From: Xiphophorus maculatus
Taxonomy: Eukaryota > Chordata > Actinopteri > Cyprinodontiformes > Poeciliidae
Assembly: GCF_002775205.1 (NCBI RefSeq)
Contig: NC_036460.1
Span: forward strand, 1,990,056 to 2,054,055
Direction: 5' to 3'
Length of the DNA stretch: 64,000 nucleotides
Shown: positions 12,222 to 24,830 of the stretch, one piece after another
How positions within the stretch are numbered: position 1 is the first letter of the stretch
How the letters are laid out: the number at the start of each line of letters is the position of its first letter
Made by a program: the position numbers and the translations under genes
The notes under the pieces: model-generated
Seen by the model: the letters and a program-made list of their open reading frames with translations, nothing else
Database searches by the model: none
Told to the model about the DNA's origin: nothing

Positions 12222-15200
12222 ATGACCAACAACTCCACCAACCACGTCTGTAATCCAGTCAACAAATCATCTCTTCCTGGATTCATATTCTTCTACAGTT
12301 TGGTGTTTGTGGTGAGTCTCAAACCGAAGGGTTGCCAGTGCCCGTGTTTCATGCTTTTCCACTAAGCATTTGACTGCAGTTACAGTTTTCGCATTATTCA
12401 AATCACTATCAAAATTCGCAAAACAGTAAGTGCATTTTGTACAAAACCCCTCGGATCACCTGCAACAGACGGTCTCTTTTTCAAAATGCTTAGTTCATCT
12501 TTGAAAAGTAAATACCAGCCTGTGAGTTTAGCAGTGCCTCAGAACGACGAGTCCTTGTCATTGTGTGAAACTAATTAGTCATGTTGTAAATATAGCAGCG
12601 TACTCTGTTGCAAACTATGGTTAATGTTTGCATGACAAGTATTGCAAATTGCGATTGTGAGAGATCAATAGCAAGAGATTCACATTTATGCTTTTACTGT
12701 AATTTGTTGACAGACAATGCCACTGTGATTCAGAAAGGGAAAGACAGAACAGCAGAGACCAAAAAACTAAAGTAGAACTGGGGACCTAAGACAAATCCAT
12801 CAGTGGGGTTATGGAATAAGGAGTAGAGGGAGAGGAAACCCATCAGCATCTTATTGTGGGTTTTATGGCCTGATGATGTTGCAGTGATGGAAACTGACAT
12901 CATGTCCTCTTCAGACTCTTCTTCCTCTCTCTGGCTGTTGATGCCGCCCAATCTTTGCCCTGTAACATTGCATTGGCTCTGGCTGCATGCACTATATACA
13001 TGCCAGCTGATGGTTCATTAGATGGAGCTTTGAGCTGTTCTAGCAAACTGGTTGATCATTGGTTGATCTCTTGCTTCACAGGTTCACCTTTGGTGGAGAA
13101 AGTCAGGATTCTCCTGTGAGCAATTTATCAATTCAGGACAGATTTTTAGAAACAAAGTCTAATGGTAATGTATGGAAATATTTTTGACATGAAAAAGGTA
13201 AAGCAGAAAGAATCTAGGAGTTTAAATACTAACATCAAATGCATCAGTTGAATTTGGTGCTCCACTGTTAATCTATTTAAATACAGCAAATATGATCAAA
13301 CAGTGTAATCAGCAGATCTTCAAATGAAGCAGCTCAAATCAAATTAAAACAACACAGTGAAACAATATCTAAATTGTTATATCTTAATGGATTTATCTCT
13401 GCCCAGACTGAAGACATCTCTTACTGCTAAGCTACAGTAAACGGGCCCATCAGCAGGAAAAATAATTCATCCAGAGCTTTCGTCTGATCTCCTGATGTTC
13501 CCTCTGCAGGTGGGTTTGATCCTGAACAGCTACACCTTGTGGTTCCACCTCTGCCGCACTCGGCAGAAAGTCCCTAAGAGCTGGATGATCTACCTGAAGA
13601 ACCTGACAGCAGCCGACTTCCTGCTCTGCCTCGGACTTCCCCTCCGCATCGCTGACTATGCAGGCAGGTCCGACAAAGTTCACCTGTTCTACTGCACCTT
13701 TGGAGCCCCTGTCTTCTACATCAACATGTACATCAGTGTCCTACTTATGGGCTACATCGCCATCAGCAGGTACAACTTCTATGAAAATTTTAAATAAAAC
13801 CTGTACAAATGTCTGAGCTTCCCGTCAAACCCAGAAGGTCTCTTACCTTCCTTGAATGTAATCTGAGGATGACATATTGTCTCAGCTGTTAGCACTGTTG
13901 CTTTGCAGCAAAAGATTCCCAGGAATTTGTCATGAATTGTGTGGTTTATGTTGAGGATGGACACGGCGGACCCAGATTGTTGATGAAAAATTATGGTTTT
14001 AATGATGAATAATGAAGTTCACAAAGTACAGGCAGCACAGGAGAGCAATAAGGCAAGGAGCACAGACACTGGCAGCACCTGGAAAGGCACAACACAGGAA
14101 CTAGGCAGACAGGCTGACGTCAGACAAGGACCCGACAGGGAGCAGGTGACACAGATGGGGTTAAATCAGATGGGGGAGTAATCAGGGTAACGAGGGACAG
14201 CTGGGAACAATCAATGGCCAGACAAAAAACAACACAGAAACATAAATCCTCACAGAATCCTTTTTCCATGGAGTTTGCATTTTCTCCCTGTGCAAGTTTA
14301 AATTCTCCATGGGTAGTCCAACTTCCTCCCATAGTCCGAATACACTTGTGTCAGGTCCCTAAATTGCCTTTAGGTTAGAGTGTGTGCATGTTTGTTTGTC
14401 CAGTAATGGACTGGTGATCTATTAAGGGGTTCCTGCCTCTCGCCTCCAATGACCTCTGAAGATAAGCACCAAGGCTGCTGCTACCCTGCAGGATTGTCAG
14501 GCATTTGGGACGGGACATCATAGTAGGCTAGAAATGACTGTTGCACAAGACTTCAAAATTGTCGGCTGATTTTCAAAACCAGACGAACTCCGTACGATAT
14601 AAAACCTCCAGTATGTGAAGCTTCGAGCCACATGCCAGGAACAACACACCACACATCAACCAGTCAACCAGATCACTCTTAACACAACACACATGAAAGA
14701 AACGTCTTAAGATAATCTTTAGAATTGTGTCGATAGTCGGGGCATTCTTAAGATTGTTGGAATTGGGACAAAAATCAACATAAAAATCTTCCTGTGTGAA
14801 CTTGGTGTCGGCATCGGAGTCAGTGTCTCGAAACACTCGGACGCCGTGTTGTAAATGTCTGACGAAAAGTTCTGGCTCCTAACTTTGACAGGAAGTTAAA
14901 CCTTCTTCTTTAACTTTATAGATAAAGTGTATTACAATCAAGACACATTTGTATAAATGTCAATAGTCAGATACCTTTGCTAAAATTAGATGTTCACTTT
15001 TATAAACATTCAAAATTGTTTAACTTAAATATCCCTGATATTGCATTAACTCTCCAGGTACATGAAGATCTTTCATCATCTGAGGACTTCCTTCCTGATG
15101 ACGGCTCGAGCTGCCCGCTTCCTCTCAGGAGCCACCTGGGTTTTCTCCCTGGTTCCAATGCTTGTATACATCATCCTGATGCTGAACACAGACAGATCTA

Positions 15201-15742
15201 CTTTTTCTGGTGCCAGAATTTGTGATGTCTTGCAGAGTGAATCAGTCAAAGTACTCTACAAGGTTTTCCATGCTGGTGCTGCCATCATCTTCCTGTCAGT
15301 GCTCTCCTCTCTGGTCTTCTGCTACTGCAGCGCCTCCCGCAGGGTTTTCCAGATCCAGCGGAGGCAAGAAGGCTCCTCCAACTGCAAGAAGCTTGTGAAG
15401 TCTCGCAGGAACATGTTGGTGTTAGTCAGTGTGTTCTGCATTTGCTTTCTTCCCTATCATCTGGTTCGACTTCCGTACATCATACTTCAAGGACAGTGTT
15501 CTGTGCTGCTCTATTACCTGAAGGAGGTGACTGTCCTAATATCGGTTTTTAATGTCTGTCTAGATCCTCTGATTTACGTCTTTCTTTGTAAGGAGTTCAG
15601 GGCCCAGTTGAACCTGCAGCACATGTTCTCCACTACAAAAGACAACTCAAGCATCTCAGTTTCAGAGGCTAAAGATGAAACTGAGGAATGGGAAACCAAC
15701 AGACCCAGCAGTGAAAACACAGAATCCCATGAACTGAGATAA
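12222..15742 (+). CDS. Receptor A: P2Y12-branch class A GPCR, three coding exons
   Basis: Plasma-membrane G-protein-coupled receptor of the P2Y12/13/14-GPR87-GPR171-GPR34 branch; ligand unknown. Coding exons 12222-12311, 13510-13769 and 15058-15742; GT-AG introns in phase 0 (within TM1) and phase 2 (within the TM3 motif); 344 aa. Seen: short N-terminus with N-glycosylation sites and a Cys, TM1 with GLILNS, WMIYLKNLTAADF in TM2, Cys 3.25, ISRY where DRY is usual, an ECL2 Cys (RICD), basic ICL3, HLVR in TM6, an ECL3 Cys (GQCS), LKEVTVL and LDPLIY in TM7. Tyr 3.33, Arg 6.55 and Lys 7.35, the P2Y12 nucleotide contacts, are all kept. ATG chosen just after a possible acceptor (tgacccag). AATAAA lies at 16120. 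First of five tandem paralogues. Family sure; orthology to a named mammalian gene not. Confidence 0.88.
12312..13509 (+). other. Intron 1 of receptor A, mostly a repeat
   Basis: Starts gtgagt and ends ctctgcag. Most of it, about 12355-13105, looks like a non-autonomous DNA element: a left part with 'attcgcaaaacagtaagtgc' and 'gcattttgtacaaaacc', and no coding capacity. Its class was not fixed. Confidence 0.4.
13770..15057 (+). other. Intron 2 of receptor A, with dispersed repeats
   Basis: Splits the SRY codons (AG|G). It contains a repeat segment near 13930-14240 and a very common teleost dispersed repeat near 14265-14480 ('agtttgcattttctccctgt', 'gtaatggactggtgatct'). Another copy of the latter enters the window at 63935-64000. 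The rest is unassigned. Confidence 0.45.
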
Positions 15743-16734
15743 AAAGAAATGGATGGATGTAATCAGGATTGTTCTGGTTCTGGAAACCACAGACAGTTTG
15801 TCACCCAAAAAACTGAATTCAAGACACAGAAAGCTGTGAAGTATGAAAGCGTAGGTGTCATGGTATGGAGAGTCTTCTTTTACCATGGTATCAAGTTTGA
15901 ATGCTTCAAAATAAAGAGACCTAAACTAAAATTTAGTTCAGTTACTGACAGGAAAGTTCACTGATTAGAAGACTTTTCATTTTATAGCAAATGTTTGAGC
16001 TTGTAAAGAAAAAATGCTGCAGCTGCATTTTATGGTTAAATGAAACCAAATACAGTAAAAATTTTCTTCATCTTTAGATTTGAAACAAGTTGAACTTTGT
16101 TTGCATTTGAATGTATGGAAATAAAGCTACTCACTTCTGTAAAGAAGATAATGTTGTGAAAACTGTGGAAATGGGATGAAATTCAGGGCAAACATTCAAA
16201 TTAGTAATCATTTACTCTCACATGCCTGAGAGTTCATAAATGCCACTCCACACTGCTGGTCTAATTTCTTGTGTAAATATCTAAGTACACTTGAAAATAA
16301 GACAAAATAACTTACTTTCCAGCAAGACGGGAGCTTGTTTTAAGTCAATAATTCCTCAATATTGATGAAAAGTTCTAGTTTCACTGGCAGATTATTTCAC
16401 TATTAAAACATTTCCCTCACTGAAAAGTTACCTGTACTGTACTAAGATATCTGCACTAGGAAATGCACAATAAATACTTGGTGATATTTTATATTTTCAC
16501 TGATCTCGCAGTGCACAGTGATGGTGGTTACAAAACTTTGGTGGTTTTGTAACCACCAAAGTTACAAAACCCTGTTTTTCTTCTAGAGAAGTCCTTGCCA
16601 GACAGACCACAGAAAGAAAGAAACGTCTGACCTCCCGGTGGTGAAACCATTTTACAGCCTGCAGCTCTCACACCTCATGTGTTTGCTTCATTTCTGCTCC
16701 ATTAGTCTGTTACCCAGTCCTTTACTCAACCTGT
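15743..16734. other. 3' flank of receptor A
   Basis: Probable 3'UTR to the AATAAA at 16120-16125. At 16523-16571 there are overlapping perfect inverted repeats: a 14-bp stem at 16523-16536/16544-16557 and an 11-bp stem at 16543-16553/16561-16571, sharing sequence. No gene seen. Confidence 0.5.
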
Positions 16735-17250
16735 CATAATCTACTTTAGCTGTTATAATGAGCGTTTATTGGCCCAAGCAATTACTCTGAATCCACCTAC
16801 TTCCTGCCACAAGAACATATAATGATAAAACTTCTATATTATATATGGGGGCTTGGTGGAAATAAATTTGTTTCCTGTTATTTAAATCAATAAGATGAAA
16901 GGAAACATGTGGTAGCTGAGAAGATTTCTAGCAGATAGCATTCAGAAAACTGCCTCGTAGCTAATCTCTCTAGACTGAGGAGACGTCAGGCTGACAGAAA
17001 GCTGCTGAAGCTGAGAGACGAAGAACAAACACAGCTGTAAGTACTTTCAGACAAAATCCATCCTGCAGATTCTCTCAGCTTTGGGATCGTCTTTTTAGTC
17101 AAGAGCTTAGACGTTTCCATTTTACTACATTTATTTTACGTATACTTGTTGTTTTAGTGATTATTAATTTCATCCAAGTCTGCTGGAGCTGCTTTAATAG
17201 CTGAGTGGCTGATCTAGAAAATGTTACACATGGATGGGACAGGAAGGGAC
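16735..17250 (+). promoter_or_regulatory. Duplicated promoter and non-coding first exon without its own gene
   Basis: Nearly identical to 21101-21610, the promoter and first exon of receptor B. The exon-like part ends at 17036 with AGCT|gtaagta, and conserved intron sequence follows to about 17250. No receptor coding exon lies between here and the B promoter; that space holds repeats and a copia fossil. It may be an alternative distal promoter of B, or the remnant of a lost receptor copy. Homology is plain from the sequence; activity is inference. Confidence 0.6.
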
Positions 17251-17589
17251 GGACAAGATGTGTATGGAGGTATGGAGGACCAAAACTGACATAATAAAAA
17301 ATAAAAGCATAAATATATATTTTGTTTTTCCTGTTCCTTCTTACATGCGCTGTCATCAAAAAGTGTATATTAATTTTTCTTTTCCTTACACATGTATTTT
17401 CATCAAGAACAGTATACATCTTCTTTTTCATTTCCCCTAAACGTGTTTTTGTCAAGAAAAGTACATATTTAGTTTTTTCCTTATACAAGCCCTCGTTCTG
17501 TTGTCATTGCCTCCTCTCCTGTTTCTGCCTCTCCATGTCCATCTTTAGCTGCCTTCTCTGTCCAGCTCCTCCTATACAGCTTTTCAACC

Positions 17590-18110
17590 AACATCACTGC
17601 TTAAGACGTTGTGGGACGTTTACGTCTTGTGCAGTCGCTCGGCGCCATCTTTACAGGCCACAGACCAAAACAGACTTTATTCTGGTGTTTTCATTGTGTT
17701 ACGGACCGTAGTGAAATTAGTTTCAAGTTGGATATTGGATATTCCAATATCAGCGGCGCTAGCGGCATTTAGCTCCAGATTGAGCCGATTTATGAACGTT
17801 AATTTTGGCTAGCCGTTCTCTACCGCTCCCTCCTCAAGCGCTCAGAGGTTCACTTAGGGCCAGACTCCAGTCCTGCAGGGCCGCTGGCCTGCGACTTTTA
17901 GATGAGCCTCTGCTGCAGCACCTGAACAGAATAATTAGGTCATTAAGGCTCTGGAGAACTGATCTACACAAGGAGGAGGAAATTAAACCGTTTCATTCCA
18001 GGGTTTTGTACCTGTGGCGACTGGAGGCCTGGAGTTTGACTCCTGCTGAGTATCTGATCATTAGTTGCTGCAATAATAAGGTCATCAACCCAAATAATCA
18101 AGATTACTCT
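17590..18110. repeat. Teleost dispersed repeats (hAT-like fragments)
   Basis: Contains 'gactccagtcctgcagggcc' and 'cacctgaacagaataattag', phrases typical of short non-autonomous elements in fish; related ends occur near 30040-30160 and 31793-32009. Limits not resolved. Confidence 0.35.
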
Positions 18111-18559
18111 CTCAGTAAATAATCATAAATGTTTTTCATTGCAGTAAATTTGAATGTGTTTCATTTTGCCAGTAATTTTTGAATTCTGATTAGAGCTGTA
18201 TACTTTTAATTTTCGACTTTGCATTTTCTGCCTAGTGCTGCAGTAAAACTGTTGGTTTGTTTTCCCTCAAACACAGAAGTTAGTTAGACCTACAGCGGTT
18301 AGAGCGGTTATTACAACAGTTAGTAGAGCAGTTCGTCTTCATGGAGCAAACGGCAGCATTGTTTCACGCTGGCAGCCCTCTGGAGTCCAAAGGTGTGAAA
18401 ACTTATTCACTTTTATGTATATTTGTTTGTTAATATGTTTGGCAAAGACTTAAAGTAACATAAGAATGGAAACTGATTAGTTAATGAATAGCTACAGACA
18501 TCTTATATGTATTTCAGCTCTTAAGGTGGTGACATGTAATGTAGGTTACAACGCTAAGG

Positions 18560-21060
18560 GAATTAAATCTCCTAAAAACCATCAGTAAAACTTCATCCTT
18601 GTTCGGAACAGCAGGATACTCTCTCACTTTCTCTACTGTCAACACAATCATCAGCAGGGTTCTGCACAAAGCCATTATCAATAAGGAAATCATGTAGCAT
18701 TTTATTCCAATTTCGTCCCGACTGTTTCAGACCATAAAGTGACTTATTAAGCTTACAGACTAATTTCTCTCCTGTCTCAGTCAACACTTCAAATTCTTCA
18801 GGTTGTTCTAAAAATACATCACAATCAATAAATATGCCGTTTTACATCCATTTGGTGCAATTAGAACAAGCACAGATGTCATATCAGCAGACGGGGAAAA
18901 AGTCTCATTATAGTCGATACCAGCAACCTGACTGTAGCATTTTGCTTCATAAAGTGTCTCAACTGGAGTTTCTTTAGTAGCAAATACCCTGTTTGTTTAC
19001 CCAGGTAATGCTGATGTAATATTATTCTCTATCAAAGAGTCCATTTCATCCTTCATAGCTCTGATTGTGGTGAGCTTAGAGCCTCTTCCAGGGTCTTTGG
19101 CACATCAGATACGATCCTACAGCAACATCAATGTTCATGTTTGCTCGACCATCCTCACATCTCATGTCAGTCCTGATCTGCATGATACTTCGGAGGTCTC
19201 CTTCCTCTCTTAGGATAACGTCCACCAACGTTACCTTCACTTTGAGCGAAGTTGCTATCTGTGTCACAAGTCTCAATTTTAATCTCCTGTGAGATAATTG
19301 TTGTCAAATCTGGATTTGGTTGCTGACTTTCAACTGTCTTTTGAGCACAATGTCCTCATTTATGTCTTCATCAGTCTGAGTGTCTCATTCACTTTTTGTG
19401 GTAAACTTTACCATCCTACTGCTAAGTACTCTGCCTGTGTCTGGATAAAGGATAAGATATGCAGGACTATTTAATCGTAGCCAACAAAAATCCCCCTTTT
19501 CACAACGTGGATCCAACTTTTTCTTGTCATATTTATATGCATAAATCAAATCCAAGAGTTCTCATTTATGAAAGGTCCGGTTTCTTTCCAGTTAACTTGT
19601 AACATGGAGTTTGCTCAACACGTCTGTTGTAACATCTTTTACAGATAATAGCAGCCGTCTGAATTGCGCATGTCCATAAATCTTTAGGCGGATTACTCTC
19701 AATTAACATTCATCTTGCCATTTCAAAGACAGTTGTCCATGTTCCCTCAGCTGTCCCTTTCTGATGGGGAGAATAAGGAGCTGAAGTTTCATGTCTGATG
19801 GCATTTTAACTAATCGATGCCTTAGATATAAACTCAGTTCCATTATCTGATCTTGGACATTTAATATTCCCAAAAGGTGTCACATCTGCAATAAACTTCA
19901 CTGTACCTTTAACAGTATCACACTTAGCTGTCAGGATATAGGTGAAAATAGCACCTGAATAACCATCTGTAAAAGCTAAGGTACATCTAAAGCCATCTTT
20001 AGCAGCTGGTTCTATTGGTCCAGCCAGATCTGCACACCTTTAACTTTTTCATCAGGATCTCTACTGGTCTGAGCAAATTAACCCTTTATGCATACTTCAC
20101 ATTTCAAATCAGGTTTTTCAGTTTTACCTCTAATTTTCATTCCATCTGCAACTCTCTCCAACTTTGATACAGTTGCTTTTACAGTGACCATCTGCTTCCA
20201 CTTGCACTCATCAACCTCATCTGTAACAGTATTTAAATAGAGCAGTCCGTCACTAACATTAATGCCATAAGCCGTACCATTTTTATGGATGAGGCGGTTC
20301 TGTCCATCTTTGAAAATGACTGTCACTCTTTAGGCAGTTGCAGCTTTAACAGAAAAGATGTCCTGGGAAAATAACGGCACATATAAAGTGTCAACATCAT
20401 CTCCACAATTTGGCTGTTTCTCAAGCGAACTCTGCGGTGCCTTTTGCCAGCGCGATGCCACTGCCCTCACACCGTCAGCCAACTCCAAAACCTGAGTTTT
20501 AATAGTTGAGTCGAAATCCATGAATTGGCAGAAAGTGGCCCTTCACCTTCACACCGTAGATCTGGGCGTTGTCCATCTGCTCCATCTCGAAAGCGAACGT
20601 GTTTTCTGAAGAGACGTCAGCTCCGGCTTTTCTGCCGTCATCCGCAGCATCTCGCGTGACAAGGGAAAGACTCTTATCATCCAAGACTTGAATTAGTTCT
20701 GTATGCGGCTCTTCATTGTCAGTGGCGTCATCAGGTTCTCCTTTCAATAATACGGTGTTCTTCAGCTCAACCAGACGTAAGTGGGCCAAAAACTTTGTTT
20801 CCCACAACTCTTTCATCTCCATCAAAGAATAATCAGTTCCATCAGCTCCCAAACTCCTTCCTGGGCCCATAACCTGCTGATGCTGCCATCTTTAACGGGC
20901 TGGAAATGCCAGTAAGTGACAGATGAAAGACACAGCCTTCAGTTACATTTGGCCTGAGTGCATTGCTGACCAGAGCGACCTGTGGGCTTTTATTAGCGAA
21001 TTGCACCCACCTGTGTAAACCTCCACCCAAAACAGGAAGTCAGAAAGAACATCAACAATA
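18560..21060 (-). mobile_element. Ty1/copia LTR retrotransposon fossil
   Basis: Minus-strand pieces in copia order from right to left: gag-like region (about 20870-20330), gag-pre-integrase-like segment (about 20330-20080), integrase-like region (near 19750), and reverse transcriptase (near 18790-18590, with the copia hallmark KLNKSLYGLKQSGRNWNKML). Clearly broken, with several breaks, so not recent. LTRs were not resolved; end positions are approximate. Confidence 0.8.
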
Positions 21061-21100
21061 AGATTCAACACCTGATAGCACAACGTGTCAGTCTACAGAT

Positions 21101-21395
21101 TACTTTAGCTGTTATAATGAGCGTTTATTGGCCCAAGCAATTACTCTAAATCCACCTACTTCCTGCCACAAGAACATATAATGATAAGACTTCTATATTA
21201 TATATGGGGGCTTGGTGGAAATAAATTTGTTTCCTGTTATTTAAATCAATAAGATGAAAGGAAACATGTGGTAGCTGAGAAGATTTCTAGCAGATAGCAT
21301 TCAGAAAACTGCCTCGTAGCTAATCTCTCTAGACTGAGGAGACGTCAGGCTGACAGAAAGCTGCTGAAGCTGAGAGACGAAGAACAAACACAGCT
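21101..21395 (+). promoter_or_regulatory. Promoter and non-coding first exon of receptor B
   Basis: The conserved block ends in AGCT|gtaagc at 21395, the donor of a 5'UTR intron. The matching acceptor is probably 'aacctccag' just before the ATG at 22926. The exon-proximal part (CTGACAGAAAGCTGCTGAAG-like) recurs at 17036, at 27017 and, more diverged, at 37963, with the following ~100 intron bases also conserved. The transcription start is not visible. Confidence 0.6.
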
Positions 21396-22205
21396 GTAAG
21401 CACTTTCAGACAAAATCCATCCTGCTGATTCTTTCAGCTTTGGGATCGTCTTTTTAGTCAAGAGCTTAGACGTTTCCATTTTACTACATTTATTTTATGC
21501 ATATATGATGCTTTAGTGGTTATTAATTTCATCATTAAGACCGCTGGAGCTGCTTTAATAGCTGAGTGGCTGAAAATGTTGCACATTTATGGGACAGGAA
21601 GGAAGTGGCAAAAGGTGTAGGAAGGGTGGAAAGACCCTTTAAGGACATTCATGATGTTGGTGGGGCCTGGAATGAAAACAGTTTTGACACACAGCAACAC
21701 AAATTGTTGCTGAACTGGTTAGCTCCTTCAGTGACAGACTGCTGATTCTAACTACACAAAGAAACGTTAAAGGAGATCTTTCCACCCAGCAGATGTCAGA
21801 TCCCATCACAGCTCCCAACAAATTCAATAAGTGCTGGTATTCAAACTGTTATTCTCAGTTTTACTAATTTAAATAAAATCTTTGATGGTAAGACAAGCAA
21901 CTTTATTCATACAGGACCTTCTAGTCAAAGGCAACTCAAAGAGCTTACAGACAGAAGTTAACAACATACATTAAGATAAAGCATAGAACAGATTTAGATT
22001 AAATCGATTTAAAAATAAAATAAGCATCTGCACATCTTTAGGCACAATTTTTATGGTCCTTACTGAAAATAATTTCTTTTTAATGTGCAAACATGCAAAT
22101 TTTGTACAATTTATGGAACTCAAGGGCCAAACCTATGAACAACTGAGGATGTGTGGCAAGACTAATGCATTGAAGAGTAACATAATGATCATAAGAACCA
22201 GTTAA

Positions 22206-22730
22206 GATCAGAAGTTTGTACTTCCTGACTTCTCATTATCTGGTGTCGTTTTTAAAGTGTGTGCAGCTGCCAGATACCTGGGACATGATATACCTGATGA
22301 CCTGACTGACGATAAGGACGTTTACAGACGCCGTTTAATGTAAACACAAGCCAACATGCTGGTACGAATCAGGGTGTGTTCTGTCTCGGTGACAGTGGCT
22401 CTTTTTAAAGCGCTGTGCGCTCTGTGTGTTCTGCTCACTTATGGAGAAAGTACAAGCAAAACAGTTTGCAGAAACTCAAAGTGCTTACAATGATGGAGTG
22501 AGGAAGCTGCTTAGGATGCCGGGACGGACGAGTGCGTTACTTGGTGGTGTGGGTGTCCCCATATTTCATGCTGTATTACAAAACCTTATGTACAGATTTC
22601 TGTCTAGATTATGTGCTTCTACAAATGACATCATCCTGATACTAACGGATTTTGCACAATGCTCAGTCAGGTTTAAGTCCAAAATGTGCAGCCACTGGCG
22701 ATTTAGCCTCTCTGTAAATCAGTGACAGGA
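22206..22730 (+). mobile_element. Non-LTR retrotransposon fragment (CR1/Rex/jockey-like RT 3' part)
   Basis: Broken frames give pieces like AARYLGHDIPDDLTDDKDVY, QANMLVRIRVCSVSVTVALF and LRMPGRTS, then LMYRFLSRL, a pattern common to the end of reverse transcriptase ORFs in vertebrate non-LTR elements. It lies in the 5'UTR intron of receptor B and is absent from the matching place in C. Confidence 0.65.
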
Positions 22731-22925
22731 TATTTGTGATTACAATTTTTTTAATGTGATTTAATTGTATTTTTTATTTTTTAAATGATCACTATTTTAA
22801 TTTTTTTTCTCATATGCTGATGATAGAAAATGAATCAGTGCAGATGCTCTCCATCCATTCATTCTTATCACCATGTGATTTCTTTGACAGTTCTGTTTTG
22901 CTGCTTATGATAAACCTCCAGAACC

Positions 22926-24650
22926 ATGGATGCAACAACGTCATCCATCCATGAATCACATGTCCACAACCATGAATCACATGACCACAACCATGAATCA
23001 CATGTCCACAATACCACATGTCATTTATCTGTAGAATCATACCACTCTTTCCTAGTAGTGGTCTACAGTCTGCTGTTTCTGGTGAGTATCATGTCTTTGG
23101 GTTGCACTAAGCCAATTTAGGCAAAAATCATTCAAATGATTGATGATTTTCTCTACAGGTGGGCTTTAGCCTCAACAGCTTCACCTTGTGGTTTCACTGC
23201 CGTGGAGCTCATGGACAAGTGTCCAAGAGCTGGATGATCTACCTGAAACATCTGACAGCGGCTGACTTCCTGCTCTGCGTCAGCCTCCCGCTGCGCATTA
23301 TTTACTACGACAACAGCTCATTCATCATCCACCTGCTCTACTGCAGCATCGGAGCCCCGCTCCTGTTTGTGAATTGGGCTGCTAGCATCCTGTTCATGGC
23401 ATATATAGCAGCTAACAGGTACCTCACCTCAACTACAAACCAGATTATTAATTTAGACTATTGTTTAAAGCATGGGTCCCACATAATTTGCAGTCAGGGT
23501 AATTAAATTAAATAGACAGATAAAAATGTGAGTACATTTGAGGTGGATAAGATAGGCTAATGCTAGCCTAAATGTTATCATTAGTATTATGGCTACTTTA
23601 GCTTTATATCTATATTGAACAAAAATATAAACGCTCCATGTCAAATATATAGCTATTCAGACCCAATTGTTACATAACTATTTGCAGCTCCATCTCTACC
23701 ACCATAAATTAGGGATAGATAATAAATTATCTGTCCCTAGTTTCATCCTCCTTGTAAGGAAGAATGTGGAAACACTACAAAGGAATTTCATGCTTTTAAC
23801 CAAAAGAAATATAAAGAAGAGCCAGAACAAAACTCAGCATCCATCGTCAATGACTTTTTCTTCACTTTTGTATTTCATTCTGCAGAAATTCAGGTTGCTT
23901 CAAGGTCCAGCAAATCAAATGAATGGTCCCTGAATCCTTGTCCTTCTCCACAGATACATGAAGATATTTTATTCCACGGGAACTCACTTCCTGATGACTC
24001 CCAAAGCCAGCCACATCATCTCGATAACCACCTGGGTTGTTCTACTGACCATGATAACACCTTACTCCATCCTGATGCTGATAAACGAGAAACATCACGA
24101 TGATGAACACAGCATGTGTGATCATCTGATCAGTGAACCTGTGAAACCACTGCACATACTGAGTCATGGTTTTGCTTTCATCATCTTCCTTTCAGGACTC
24201 TTCTCTCTAGTCTTTTTCTACTACAGCACCTCCCGCAGGGTGCTGCAGGTCCAGCAGGCCCAACTGGCCTCCCCCAACTCCAAAAAGCTTATGAAATCTC
24301 GCAGGAACATGTTGGTGTTGGTCAGTGTGTTCTGCTTTTGCTTTGTTCCTTATCACATTGTTCAACTTCCATATGTCCTACTTGAGGAAAACTGTTCGGT
24401 AGAGTTGTACTACGTCAAGGAGTTTGCCGTGTTACTATCAGTTTCTAACATCTGCCTGGATCCTCTTATTTACGTCTTTCTTTGTAAGGAGTTCAGGGCT
24501 CAGCTTAACCTGAAAAGAATATTCTGTCCAAAATGCAAGAGAAACACCTCCAGTTTGGAGGCAAGTGACAGTGAGGATCAGCCGAACACCATCAACACCA
24601 TCAACACCATCAATAACATCAACACCATGTCAGAGCTCCAGGAGCAATAA
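22926..24650 (+). CDS. Receptor B: P2Y12-branch GPCR with His-rich N-terminus
   Basis: Tandem paralogue of A. Coding exons 22926-23081, 23159-23418 and 23954-24650; intron phases 0 and 2 as in A; 370 aa. The first coding intron is only 77 bp. The ATG follows a 3' splice site (aacctccag|aaccATG). The N-terminus carries a three-fold ESHxHNH heptad from a 21-bp tandem repeat, then NTTC (sequon and Cys). TM3 has Cys 3.25 and ANRY instead of DRY. Unlike A, C and D, Tyr 3.33 is Phe (LLFVNW) and the TM6 motif is HIVQ, so Arg 6.55 is Gln; Lys 7.35 (VKEF) is kept. TM7 reads LDPLIY. The C-tail ends in an NTI triplet repeat. The TAA stop overlaps an AATAAA. Exon 3 and flanks are nearly identical to C; the 5' end of exon 3 and the preceding intron match D. 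Confidence 0.88.
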
Positions 24651-24701
24651 AACTGGCACTGGTCAGAGTTCCTCACTGTTCATTTACCAATAACATGTGC
24701 A

Positions 24702-24732
<31 letters not shown>

Positions 24733-24830
24733 TGTATGTATGTATGTATGTATGTATGTATGTATGTATGTATGTATGTATGTATGTATGTATGTATGTA
24801 TGTATGTATGTATGTATGTATGTATGTATG
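24702..24830. repeat. (TATG)n microsatellite, expanded
   Basis: About 32 units directly 3' of receptor B. The same place in the paralogous copy after receptor C (33337-33360) has only about two or three units, so the expansion came after the duplication. Confidence 0.95.

Noticed and set aside
17099-17711. 129-aa frames on both strands
   Set aside because: Low-complexity AT-rich sequence (Lys/Asn/Ile or Phe/Leu bias) with no homology; part of repeat-filled intergenic DNA.
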